Assembly (NCBI RefSeq): GCF_000949635.1
Contig: NZ_BAFN01000001.1
Location: 2,717,673 to 2,781,672 of the forward strand
Length of the DNA: 64,000 nucleotides
From: Candidatus Brocadia sinica JPN1
GTDB lineage: Bacteria > Planctomycetota > Brocadiia > Brocadiales > Brocadiaceae
Direction of reading: 5' to 3'
Position 1 is the stretch's first letter, and each line of letters opens with the position of its first letter. Shown piece after piece: positions 35,189 through 43,625 of the stretch. The notes beneath the pieces are model-generated. The model worked only from the letters and a program-made list of their open reading frames with translations. It did no database searches and was not told where the DNA came from. The position numbers were made by a program, and so were the translations under genes.

Positions 35189-35455
35189 ATGGAGAACCTA
35201 TTAGCCAGTCTTCGTATATATCTCATGGTGATTGTGTTTTTTTCATCGTGTTTTCTAGGGATGATGTCTGGTGTTTCTCTTCCCATCTTAGCTTTGAGAA
35301 GTATTGTAATTGTAAGCGCTGTTGGCGTATTAAGTCATTTATTCATTAAATATTTTGTGAGTGTGGCAAAGACTGTTCCGTCTGAAGAGCCTGATCAACC
35401 GCATAACTCCGTTCTTCAGAGAGCAGATCATACCATTGATCAAAACAATAAATAA
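35189..35455 (+). CDS. Small two-helix membrane protein between flhG and fliA
   Basis: 88 residues with two hydrophobic segments (LMVIVFFSSCFLGMMSGVSL and SIVIVSAVGVLSHLFIKYF) and a polar C-terminal tail. Not a named family. Start chosen at ATG 35189 behind AACGGAGGT. It resembles the small unnamed membrane ORF often found between ylxH/flhG and the fliA-type sigma gene in other phyla. Co-directional and 23 bases before fliA. Function unknown; membrane insertion is clear. Confidence 0.7.
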   Translation: MENLLASLRIYLMVIVFFSSCFLGMMSGVSLPILALRSIVIVSAVGVLSHLFIKYFVSVAKTVPSEEPDQPHNSVLQRADHTIDQNNK

Positions 35456-35478
35456 GGTTTATAAAAAGGAAAAAAGAA

Positions 35479-36243
35479 ATGAGCGCGATAAATAAGAATC
35501 GGACGAGTTATGCAGGTGAAAATATGGCGAAGCGTGATAAATTAATTACTGACAACCTCTCCCTGGTTAAGTATGTAGTGGGCAAAATTATGGTGTATCT
35601 TCCTTCATTTGTGGACAAGGAGGACCTCGTAGAATATGGCATCCTCGGATTGATAGAGGCGGCGGAAAAATACGATTCTAAAAGTAATGCAAAGTTTGGC
35701 ACATATGCCCTTTCTCGCATTCGTGGTGCAATTTTGGATCACTTGAGATCTCAGGATTGGTTACCACGTTCCATGCGCGATAAGGCAACATTGGTAAGAG
35801 ATGTGTACATGTCGTTGGAACAGAAACTAAACAGACCGCCGCGTTCGGAAGAGATTGCATCAGTACTGAAAATGAAACCGGCAGAGTGGGATAAATTATT
35901 AACGGATATCAGTTTGGGTACGTTCCTTTCGCTGGAAGAATTTTATCAAAAATCAGAAAATGCTGCGGAGGGGAATAGACGTCAGGAAATCAGCGACCCT
36001 AAACTCCATGACCCGTTAGGCGATTTAGAGACAAAGGAAGAAAGAGCCTTGCTAGCAAAAGCCATTTCTGAGCTACCCAAAAAAGAAAGATTGGTGATTA
36101 CTTTATATTATTACGAGGATCTCATGTTGAGGGAAATAAGCGAATTAATGGGCATCTCAGAATCGAGGATATCTCAGCTTCATCATCGCGCCTTATTCTT
36201 GCTTCGAGCCAAAATGAGCAAGATTACACTGAATGCGTGTTAA
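35479..36243 (+). CDS. fliA: Flagellar sigma factor FliA (sigma-28)
   Basis: 254 residues. Region 2 shows NLSLVKYVVGKI, EDLVEYGILGLIEAAEKYDS and FGTYALSRIRGAILDHLRSQ. Region 3 has RSMRDKATLVRDV. Region 4 has LPKKERLVITLYYYEDLMLR and the recognition helix MGISESRISQLHHRA. The WhiG/FliA subfamily is clear. It would read the TAAA-N15-GCCGATAT promoter of flgM found in this window. An internal ATG (35524, MAKRDKL) is an alternative start, but AAAGGAAAAAAG precedes ATG 35479. Confidence 0.95.
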   Translation: MSAINKNRTSYAGENMAKRDKLITDNLSLVKYVVGKIMVYLPSFVDKEDLVEYGILGLIEAAEKYDSKSNAKFGTYALSRIRGAILDHLRSQDWLPRSMRDKATLVRDVYMSLEQKLNRPPRSEEIASVLKMKPAEWDKLLTDISLGTFLSLEEFYQKSENAAEGNRRQEISDPKLHDPLGDLETKEERALLAKAISELPKKERLVITLYYYEDLMLREISELMGISESRISQLHHRALFLLRAKMSKITLNAC

Positions 36244-36344
36244 ATGGTTATCATTTATTCTGATGGATATATGTCGGATAGTGTTGAACGTATACAGGAA
36301 GAACTGTTTTGTGGAAATATAATTGATAGAGAAGCATAAATAAA

Positions 36345-37319
36345 ATGAATACATCAGACGATTATATATCAGTATCCCTGGAAACAATTCGGGTTGGTAC
36401 AACCGTTGGATGTGATCTTTATCTACAAAACTGTGTTGACGGTGGAACGAAGTATATATTGTATTGCAGTGGAACAAACGCTATTAAACCAGACAAAATT
36501 GAAGAGTTGTTACGGAACCGGATAAAAATATTATTTATACGTAAAAAAGATGAAAAAGCATATTTAAAGTATGTTGAATTACGCTTAAAGCACATTATTA
36601 ACGATGATAAAATACATATTAATGAAAAAGTTCAGGTAGTATATGGCGTTGCTAAAAATATCATGCTGGATATTTTCGAAGACCCACGCTCAGGTGAGCA
36701 AGTAGAACGATCTGAGGGTTGGGTATCAAATGCTGTCGAATTTATTCTGTCAAATAAAGCCTCTTTGCCAAACATGATGAGTATGATTTCTTATGATTAT
36801 TATACTTATACACACTCAGTAAATGTGTCTGTATTAGGACTGTTATTCTCAAAATATTTAGGTTTTAAATATGAAGAAATGCATGCGATTGGGACTGGAT
36901 TGTTGTTACACGATATAGGAAAAACCCAGATTGAGTCTGCAATAATTAATAAAAAAGAAAGACTGAACGAAAAAGAATTTGCGGCCATAAAAATGCACGT
37001 TGAATTTGGCGTTAATATACTCATGCAAACCCGTGGTATTGATAGCACCTCCATCATTCCTGTCATGCAGCATCATGAAAAACAGAATGGGAAGGGTTAT
37101 CCAAAAGGATTAAAAGGTAATGATATTCATAAATATGGCAAGATAGCCAGCATTATTGATGTATACGATGCTTTAACGACAAGGAGGTCTTATGCTGATG
37201 CAAGAAGCCCATTTTCAGCATTGCAAATTATGCAAGATGAGATGAAAGGAAGTTTTGACGATAACTTTTTCAGAGATTTTATATTGTTTCTTGGTTCACA
37301 AGGTGAAAAGGAACCTTAG
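36345..37319 (+). CDS. HD-GYP domain cyclic-di-GMP phosphodiesterase
   Basis: 324 residues. An N-terminal DUF3391-like domain (about 5-125: DLYLQNCVDGGTKYILYCSG, FIRKKDEKAYLKYVE) is followed by a complete HD-GYP domain: HSVNVSVLGLLF, LLLHDIGKTQ, KMHVEFGVNIL, QHHEKQNGKGYP and IIDVYDALTTRRSYADA. The metal-binding His/Asp set and the GYP are all present, so hydrolysis of cyclic di-GMP is expected. Its N-terminal domain is paralogous to that in the protein at 37793. Placement after fliA and before flagellin suggests control of motility by cyclic di-GMP. Confidence 0.88.
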   Translation: MNTSDDYISVSLETIRVGTTVGCDLYLQNCVDGGTKYILYCSGTNAIKPDKIEELLRNRIKILFIRKKDEKAYLKYVELRLKHIINDDKIHINEKVQVVYGVAKNIMLDIFEDPRSGEQVERSEGWVSNAVEFILSNKASLPNMMSMISYDYYTYTHSVNVSVLGLLFSKYLGFKYEEMHAIGTGLLLHDIGKTQIESAIINKKERLNEKEFAAIKMHVEFGVNILMQTRGIDSTSIIPVMQHHEKQNGKGYPKGLKGNDIHKYGKIASIIDVYDALTTRRSYADARSPFSALQIMQDEMKGSFDDNFFRDFILFLGSQGEKEP

Positions 37320-37475
37320 GAATATTAGCGCTTGCCGAAAAAAATAGGATTTATGATTACCGTTATGCCATTCTGTGGATGATACTATCACAGGATTTGG
37401 TCCTACCTGTTGCCACATCTGTTTGTATATTAATGTACTAATGAGATAGAAACCTATTTTTCTCATTTTGTCCAT
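37296..37475 (-). CDS. Possible 59-residue protein antisense to the HD-GYP 3' end
   Basis: Minus-strand ORF from ATG 37475 to TGA 37296. Its ATG is preceded by a perfect AGGAGGT four bases away, the strongest ribosome site in this region. The peptide begins MDKMRKIGFYLIST and has a hydrophobic end (ALIFLRFLFTL). No family recognised. It overlaps the 3' end of the HD-GYP gene by 24 bases. Codon use cannot be judged at this length, so it may be chance. Confidence 0.3.
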   Translation of the reverse strand: MDKMRKIGFYLISTLIYKQMWQQVGPNPVIVSSTEWHNGNHKSYFFRQALIFLRFLFTL

Positions 37476-37792
37476 TGATACCTCCTGGTTCCTTTTTTAG
37501 GCCTTTTACCGTGAATGGTAAAACTTCTTCAAGGGTGAATGCTGCTAAAAACGTGGTATATTTTTTCTCCAGGTATCGGAAAAATTTACATACCTTATGA
37601 TGGTTGTTTAATAATGTAACCTTTCACCATACCTTCATATGTAATTTTATATAATTATAACTTCCTATTACATAAATAGTTAACGTTGGATTTGTCTGGC
37701 AATTGTTTTTAAAATTGTTTGGCACATACATTGCTTGAGCTAAGTATCAGAAACTAAATAATTAATTTAGGTATCATTATGAGGATGGCAAT
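37320..37792. other. Intergenic region upstream of the GAF-HD-GYP gene
   Basis: 473 bases without a plus-strand gene. It holds the minus-strand small ORF above, a short hairpin (TTTTACC-GTGAAT-GGTAAAA at 37504-37523), a motif near 37572 similar to one near 28285, and a consensus sigma-54 promoter at 37720-37735. Confidence 0.5.
37720..37735 (+). promoter_or_regulatory. Consensus sigma-54 promoter before GAF-HD-GYP and fliC
   Basis: TGGCAC-N5-TTGCT, exact consensus and spacing. Predicted start near 37746, 47 bases before ATG 37793. No sigma-28 site was found immediately before flagellin, so this may also supply the flagellin message. Confidence 0.85.
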
Positions 37793-39499
37793 ATGACAAC
37801 AAGCACAGTCGACACGTCGGTTCTGAAAGATATGCAAACAGTGAACGACACATTGCATGATATTAAATGTCTTTCCAAACTATATCATATGCTTCATCAT
37901 CCCCGGAGTTCAGATATACTGTCGAATGATTTCTGCTATAGTCATAAAGAGCTAAACCTGAGAGAAATTGGACATGCGCTCATTTCCGTGCTTGATATGG
38001 AGAGGCTATTTCCACTTGTTAATAATCTTACCGTTTGCGGGACTGGTAGTTTGTCAGGGATTGTAGTATTAATTACTGGAGATGAAGCGCAATTGCTGGC
38101 TTCAATGGGCCTGTCGAGCAGTGTGGCAAACGGCACAACATTCAAAGCGAATGATGGTGCAATTGGTCAGGTTGTAAAATCCGGGGAATCGATAATTATC
38201 AACGATATCGAAAAAGATGAGCGTTTTAATAAACAGCAAGCTATATGGTATCATGGGAAGACAATGCTTTGTGTGCCTGTAAAGGTACAAGGCCGGGTTA
38301 TAGGGGTGATCGGCGTGGCGAATAAAAAGTTGGGAGAAAATTATACTGATTATGATGTGCGATTTTTAGAAACCATTGCGGCATATACCTCGATTGCCAT
38401 AAAAGATTCAGATTTGTACGCGAAAATAAAAAATTCTAATAAATTAGATCAACTTGCATCGACTTATCATGATAAAAATAATACATATTTGCCTGTGACA
38501 TGGAGAAGTATAAAAACGGGGGCTTTTGCGGAATCCGACCTGTATTTACAAACTGTAGTAAATAATGAGATTAAATATCTGTTGTATTGTAAGGGTAATA
38601 CACTGTTTGATGACGAACGGAAAGAATCTTTTATTAAAAAGAATATTCGTAAAATCTATGTTGCAAAAAATGGCAACGTACAATATCTGCGATATATGGA
38701 ATCAAATCTTGAGCAAATTGTTCATGATGAAATGTCTGCGATTCACGAGAGAATTCGGGTCGTTTATGACGTTGCAATAAACTTGTTGGCAGATGTTACG
38801 AGGGGTTCCAATATCTTTGTTAACATAGAGAGGGCCAGGGATTGGGTGACAGTCGTACTGGATTTCATACTGCGGGACAGGGAGGTTTATTCACATCTCA
38901 GGAATGTAATGATAAATGATGGAAATGTCTTTAACCATTCTGTAAATATAACTGTAATTGGTTTACTGTTTGGATATTATCTGGGTATTTCTGCCAATGA
39001 TCTTTTGGTTTTGGGTACAGGTTTGCTCCTTCACGATATTGGTAAAATCAGGATGGATCCTTATATAATAAAAAATGATTTTGAAAAGTTAACAAAGGAA
39101 GAAAGAGAACTATTGCGAAAACACGCAGATTTGGGTTTTATTTTCTTGTCGAACAGTGGGAATTTAACCAGGGAAGCCTGTCTGATCGCTAAGCAACATC
39201 ACGAGCAATATAACGGGAAGGGATATCCAGAAGGTTTAAGAGGGGAAGAGATACATTATTATAGCCGCATAGCACGTATACTGGACGAGTTTGAAACGAG
39301 CATATCGAAAACGACAGAAAATAGTGTGAACCCTGCATTCCAGGTGTTACAGGTTATGGTTAAAGAAATGGATGGCAGCTTCGACAAAGATATATTAAAG
39401 AAGTTTATTGATTTTATGCACGTTAGTAACTATGAAGAGTCTGTTGAAACCTGGAATAGTAACGTAACCGAATTCGTAGGGTGTGATATTCAGGAATAA
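37793..39499 (+). CDS. GAF and HD-GYP domain protein
   Basis: 568 residues. The GAF domain (about 60-205) has a typical VKSGESIIINDIEKDERFNK segment. A DUF3391-like domain follows (about 230-345: DLYLQTVVNNEIKYLLYCKG), homologous to the N-terminus of the protein at 36345. The HD-GYP domain has HSVNITVIGLLF, LLLHDIGKIR, KHADLGF and QHHEQYNGKGYPEGLRG. The usual D-x-Y-D-A-L-T motif reads ILDEFETSIS, so the first Asp is kept but the rest diverges, and activity may be altered. Driven by a sigma-54 promoter and 72 bases before flagellin, so it belongs to the flagellar regulon. Confidence 0.85.
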   Translation: MTTSTVDTSVLKDMQTVNDTLHDIKCLSKLYHMLHHPRSSDILSNDFCYSHKELNLREIGHALISVLDMERLFPLVNNLTVCGTGSLSGIVVLITGDEAQLLASMGLSSSVANGTTFKANDGAIGQVVKSGESIIINDIEKDERFNKQQAIWYHGKTMLCVPVKVQGRVIGVIGVANKKLGENYTDYDVRFLETIAAYTSIAIKDSDLYAKIKNSNKLDQLASTYHDKNNTYLPVTWRSIKTGAFAESDLYLQTVVNNEIKYLLYCKGNTLFDDERKESFIKKNIRKIYVAKNGNVQYLRYMESNLEQIVHDEMSAIHERIRVVYDVAINLLADVTRGSNIFVNIERARDWVTVVLDFILRDREVYSHLRNVMINDGNVFNHSVNITVIGLLFGYYLGISANDLLVLGTGLLLHDIGKIRMDPYIIKNDFEKLTKEERELLRKHADLGFIFLSNSGNLTREACLIAKQHHEQYNGKGYPEGLRGEEIHYYSRIARILDEFETSISKTTENSVNPAFQVLQVMVKEMDGSFDKDILKKFIDFMHVSNYEESVETWNSNVTEFVGCDIQE

Positions 39500-39571
39500 C
39501 AACAGACGTCCATGTTATTTCTTATAGTAGATAATTTATTTAAATAAATCAATAGCAAGGAGGTTTTCGGT

Positions 39572-40498
39572 ATGAGTACAAGAATAAACACTAATATTGG
39601 TGCTTTAAACGCTCTGAAATCGTTGAATGATATTACGAATCGAATGTCCGTAGCTCAATTACGCCTGGCGACGGGCAAAAGGATCAATACTGCTGCGGAC
39701 GATGCTGCCGGTTACTCGATTGCAAAAAAATTTAATGTTCGCGCACAAGGTCTTGGCCAGGCGTTAAACAACATTGGATCGGCCAAAAACCTGTTATCTG
39801 TTGCAGAAGGCCATTTGAACAATATAGTAGATATCCTGACACAGATGAAGACAAAGGCGACCCAGGCAGCTGATGACTCGCTTGGTACGTCAGAGCGTAC
39901 GGCAATCAAAGCAGAACTCGCTGCATTGGCAACACAAGTTAGCCTTGAAGTTACACAGGCCACATGGAACTCCAAAGCAATATTCAGCGGTACCGGTTCG
40001 AGCAATGCCACTGCCGGCAATGTTCTGTTCAGGTTCCAAATCGGGGCGGGAAACAGCACCACCAATGATTTGCTGCAGTTTAATCTGCTGAAAACTGGAA
40101 ATGTCAGCTTAGAGAGTGGAAATACCGGTTTTAAGGCTACCCAGATGAGGCTTGATTCTAGTGGTGGCACACGGCTCAGTGGTAACACCCTTGCAGGTTC
40201 ATTATTAGGCTCATCTGCATCTGCTCAGGCGTTAATGGGTAGAATAGATAGCGCTGTCGCTGATGTATCAGAGGCATTGAGCTATATTGGGTCTGTTGTG
40301 AACAGACTTACCTATCAGGAAACAAGCTTAACGGTGGCAAAGACAAATACTGAGGCAGCAAGGAGCAGAATTGAGGATGCCGATATGGCATATGAGCAGT
40401 TAGAGGCTACGAAGTTGCAGATATTACAGCAGACGGCTAGTGCAATGCTTGCCCAGGCAAATACAGGACCTCAAGCCATCCTGAGTCTCTTTAAATAA
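39572..40498 (+). CDS. fliC: Flagellin FliC
   Basis: 308 residues, a short flagellin. The N-terminal D0/D1 region is conserved (RINTNIGALNALKSLNDITN, ATGKRINTAADDAAGYSIAK) and so is the C-terminal part (EAARSRIEDADMAYEQLEAT, QILQQTASAMLAQAN). The variable D2/D3 region is reduced to a Gly/Ser/Thr-rich stretch (about 130-210) with many possible O-glycosylation sites. RBS AAGGAGG. In place of the TLR5-type LQRVRELAVQ it reads ILTQMKTKATQ. Two TPR-glycosyltransferase genes follow downstream. Confidence 0.95.
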   Translation: MSTRINTNIGALNALKSLNDITNRMSVAQLRLATGKRINTAADDAAGYSIAKKFNVRAQGLGQALNNIGSAKNLLSVAEGHLNNIVDILTQMKTKATQAADDSLGTSERTAIKAELAALATQVSLEVTQATWNSKAIFSGTGSSNATAGNVLFRFQIGAGNSTTNDLLQFNLLKTGNVSLESGNTGFKATQMRLDSSGGTRLSGNTLAGSLLGSSASAQALMGRIDSAVADVSEALSYIGSVVNRLTYQETSLTVAKTNTEAARSRIEDADMAYEQLEATKLQILQQTASAMLAQANTGPQAILSLFK

Positions 40499-40681
40499 AG
40501 AATGTTCAGCTCAATCTATGGATAATTGATATAACGTATAAATATCTATTTTGGCTCGAGTGACGGCTGACTACAGAATAAACTAAGGTAATATAGACAC
40601 TATAAGTATTCCTGTGATGACCGTTTTACTCGGTTGAAACGGCATCTTTCTTTCATCGTAATATTTGAAAACAGGAATCAC

Positions 40682-41884
40682 ATGACACAGCTTTCTGCCT
40701 GCCTTATTGTCAAAAACGAAGCCCTGTTTCTGTCCCACTGTATCGAAAGTATCCGTTCATTTGTGGATGAAATTATTGTTGTGGATACAGGTTCGGATGA
40801 TGATACCGTGGAGATAGCCTGCAGACATGGCGCACAGGTGTATCACTTTGCCTGGATAGATGACTTTTCCACTGCACGCAATGAATCACTTTGCCATGCC
40901 AAAGGTGATTGGATACTTTATATTGATGCTGATGAGACCGTCGATGCCATAAATGCAGCTAAGATTCGGCAGGTAACTACACGTAAAGATATCACAGCGG
41001 TCACCGTACGCCAGTGCATTCCCCAGCAATCCGGCAACATTGCTAACGCCTTTTATAGCGAATATTGTCGTCTCTTTCGCCGTCATCCTGCCATACGGTT
41101 TGAGGGTAAAATACACGAGCAGATTCTCCCTTCCATAGAGCGGCTAGGTGGCAAGGTGTTATGCACTGACATTGTAATTCATCATTGGGCGTATGCTGCC
41201 AGTGAAGAAAAAAAACAGCGTCGTGCAGAGCGAAACCTCCGCTACCTATTAACTGAATTGGATAGGAATCAGGATGACCCATTTTTGTACTTTAACCTGG
41301 GGATGACCTACCGGGAGCTTGGGCGACGGTATGCAGCGATTCATTCATTTCATTATGCACTTAACAAGGATGATGGCTGCATCAAACGCGAACTCTTAGG
41401 TCAGACTCACTTAAACCTAGCCAAACTGTATCTTGAATCAGGGGACAAGACAAGTGCTGCACATCATGCACAGATGGTTGCCACTTTTGATCCTGCGAAT
41501 CCACTACCTGATTATATGCTTGCAACACTAGCTATCGAAAAAGGACGGTACAAAAAGGCTATTTTTCATCTCGAGAAAGCATTAAGGATAGCAAAAGGTG
41601 AAACAGGTGTGTTTTCAAACGTCGAATTAAACCTTGCTCAAATCTATTTGGAACTCGGCAGTTGTAGATGTGCAGCGGGCGATTTCGTAAATGCAGAACA
41701 TGACTTCGTCCGCTCTATGAATCTTGGCCCTGCCGTTGCCTTACCTTGCCTATTGCTTGGGAACTGTCGTTTCCTGCGTGGAGATCTGGCAGGGGCCAGC
41801 GAGATGTTCAAACGAGCCCTGTCTCTGAATCCATTACTGGAAGGCGCCCGTCATGGCCTTTCATTGTGTCATCCTCATGAATAG
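40682..41884 (+). CDS. Family 2 glycosyltransferase with C-terminal TPRs
   Basis: 400 residues from ATG 40682 (ACAGGAATC upstream). GT-A fold at the N-terminus: LSACLIVKNEALFLSHCIES, EIIVVDTGSDDDTVEIA, DFSTARNESL and the DxD motif YIDADE. The C-terminal half has several TPRs (YFNLGMTYRELGRRYAAIHS, NLAQIYLELGSCRCAAGDF, LLGNCRFLRGDLAGASEMF). The TPR plus GT pairing is seen in protein glycosyltransferases. Being 184 bases after the Ser/Thr-rich flagellin, flagellin glycosylation is the leading hypothesis, by context only. Confidence 0.8.
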   Translation: MTQLSACLIVKNEALFLSHCIESIRSFVDEIIVVDTGSDDDTVEIACRHGAQVYHFAWIDDFSTARNESLCHAKGDWILYIDADETVDAINAAKIRQVTTRKDITAVTVRQCIPQQSGNIANAFYSEYCRLFRRHPAIRFEGKIHEQILPSIERLGGKVLCTDIVIHHWAYAASEEKKQRRAERNLRYLLTELDRNQDDPFLYFNLGMTYRELGRRYAAIHSFHYALNKDDGCIKRELLGQTHLNLAKLYLESGDKTSAAHHAQMVATFDPANPLPDYMLATLAIEKGRYKKAIFHLEKALRIAKGETGVFSNVELNLAQIYLELGSCRCAAGDFVNAEHDFVRSMNLGPAVALPCLLLGNCRFLRGDLAGASEMFKRALSLNPLLEGARHGLSLCHPHE

Positions 41885-41962
41885 CAGATAAATTTGCAAT
41901 TTACAACCAGAACGAGACGGAACAGGTAGTGTGCATTTATGTTGCTTTCATGCGAAATGTAG

Positions 41963-41990
41963 TAGGGGAGGGGTTACCCCGCCCTTACAC
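41963..41990. repeat. GC-rich hairpin between glycosyltransferase genes
   Basis: A GC-rich block in AT-rich surroundings with core GGGGTTACCCC (41970-41980). Looks like an intergenic palindromic repeat fragment or terminator; no second copy was seen in the window. Confidence 0.35.
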
Positions 41991-42058
41991 AAGGGTCGAT
42001 ACTGAATTATTTTTACTGAAAAATGGTAAAATTGTTTTATTAGGTACTCAAACATTTT

Positions 42059-43510
42059 ATGGAACAAAAGGTGTTCGCTGAAAAATACCTGCGACAGGGA
42101 ATTGAATTTGCCAGACAAGGCATGTTGCATCAGGCTCTGGCACTTTTTGAAAAGATTCTAACTGTTTATCCTGAAGATTCCCAGGCACTTTTTAACACTG
42201 CTGTAGTTCTCGATCAACTGGGACAGCGGGAAGATGCATTGACTTTGTTACACCGGAGTATCGATGCTGATCCAGCGTTTGCTAATCCGCACTATTACCT
42301 GGGTAGCTTGTATCTGCAGGCTCAACGCTATTCTGAAGCATATTATGCATTCCGCGATGCAATTGCCCGCGATGTAGAATTTGCTCCTGCTTACGAGGGG
42401 ATACGGATAGCATCATCTGCAATGGGTCAATTTGCGATGACTGACGAGGCAGACATTGTTTTTTATACCGGCGGTCACCAGTTTCACGGGAGGACAATAG
42501 ATGAAAAAGGGCTTGGGGGAAGTGAAAGTGCCCTTATCTATATAGCTCGTTCTTTGGCTGCAAGTGGGAATCGGGTTCGTGTTTTTTGTAATTGTGATCA
42601 ACCCGGGGAATATGATGGCGTACGTTATGATGATCTCGTCGACTTTCATATCTATCGTAATCAGTATACGTTGCCAGTAATTATTTCGTCGCGTTCTTTA
42701 CGTCCGTTCAAGTTGTCAATGCAGTCACAGGTACGCATTCTCTGGATACACGATGCTGTTAATGTCCCTTTTTTGAAAGGCGAAGCACCAGCCCGCATGC
42801 AGATGGACCGTATCTTTGCCATTAGTCGTTGGCAGAGGGATGAATGGTCACGTTATTTTGGTATGCCTATTGAACGTTTTTTTATAACACGCAATGGCGT
42901 GGATTTAACAATGTTTAAGCCTGGTGAAAAAAGGATTCGTCATCGCCTTATTTATCTCAGCCGTCCGGACCGCGGTCTCGGCGTGTTGTTGGAACTGTTT
43001 CCGCACATCCGGCAGAGAGTTCCGGATGCTGAATTGCATATTTATTCTTATCAGCTGCCGGGAGACAAATTGGATGATCTCATGTTCCAGAAAACACAAC
43101 AGGCAGGAGTGTACTTGCACGGAAGCTTGCCAAAATCAGGCTTGGCTGCAGAGATGGCCCTCGCCCGTCTGATGGTTTATCCCAGTACTTGGCCAGAAAC
43201 ATCTTGCATTGCCGCCATTGAAGCCCAGGCATCTGGAACGCCAGTTGTTGCGAGTACTCCGGCAGCTTTATCCGAAACAGTACACGATGGGGTAAGTGGG
43301 TGCCTTATTCCTGGGGATCCACGTACCGCTGAATTTGGACGTCGTTTTATCGAAACAGTAGTTGCTCTTATGAACGATGATGGTGTGTGGCAAAAGTTAA
43401 GTCTGGGTGCTCGCAATCGCAGTGAATTACTCTACGATTGGAATAGTATTGCTAAAGACTGGACGGCAGAATTGGAGAGGCTGATAGACATGAAGAAGCG
43501 TGGTTTATAA
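42059..43510 (+). CDS. TPR and GT4-type glycosyltransferase fusion
   Basis: 483 residues. N-terminal TPRs (about 1-110: GIEFARQGMLHQALALFEKI, HYYLGSLYLQAQRYSEAYYA) are followed by a GT-B glycosyltransferase (about 130-480) with GGSESALIYIARSLAASGNR, IFAISRWQRDEW, TRNGVDLTMFKPGEK and EAQASGTPVVASTPAALSET. The family uses nucleotide sugars. It follows the GT2-TPR gene in the same direction and is the mirror arrangement (TPR before rather than after the catalytic domain), suggesting that the two act on a common protein substrate, possibly flagellin. No clear ribosome site stands before ATG 42059. Confidence 0.8.
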   Translation: MEQKVFAEKYLRQGIEFARQGMLHQALALFEKILTVYPEDSQALFNTAVVLDQLGQREDALTLLHRSIDADPAFANPHYYLGSLYLQAQRYSEAYYAFRDAIARDVEFAPAYEGIRIASSAMGQFAMTDEADIVFYTGGHQFHGRTIDEKGLGGSESALIYIARSLAASGNRVRVFCNCDQPGEYDGVRYDDLVDFHIYRNQYTLPVIISSRSLRPFKLSMQSQVRILWIHDAVNVPFLKGEAPARMQMDRIFAISRWQRDEWSRYFGMPIERFFITRNGVDLTMFKPGEKRIRHRLIYLSRPDRGLGVLLELFPHIRQRVPDAELHIYSYQLPGDKLDDLMFQKTQQAGVYLHGSLPKSGLAAEMALARLMVYPSTWPETSCIAAIEAQASGTPVVASTPAALSETVHDGVSGCLIPGDPRTAEFGRRFIETVVALMNDDGVWQKLSLGARNRSELLYDWNSIAKDWTAELERLIDMKKRGL

Positions 43511-43625
43511 TATTTCAGATTGTATAACGGATCAGGCGTAAAAAAGAAAATACCATGCAAGGGAGGGACAAAAGTGATGTTACCTTTCTTGTGAAATGGA
43601 AGCCAACAAACCCCAGGATAATATA

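Noticed and set aside
36241-36268. TAAA followed by CTGATGGA as sigma-28 promoter before the HD-GYP gene
   Set aside because: Spacer is 14 and the -10 has three mismatches.
37334-37341. GCCGAAAA as sigma-28 -10 element
   Set aside because: No TAAA at the required distance upstream.
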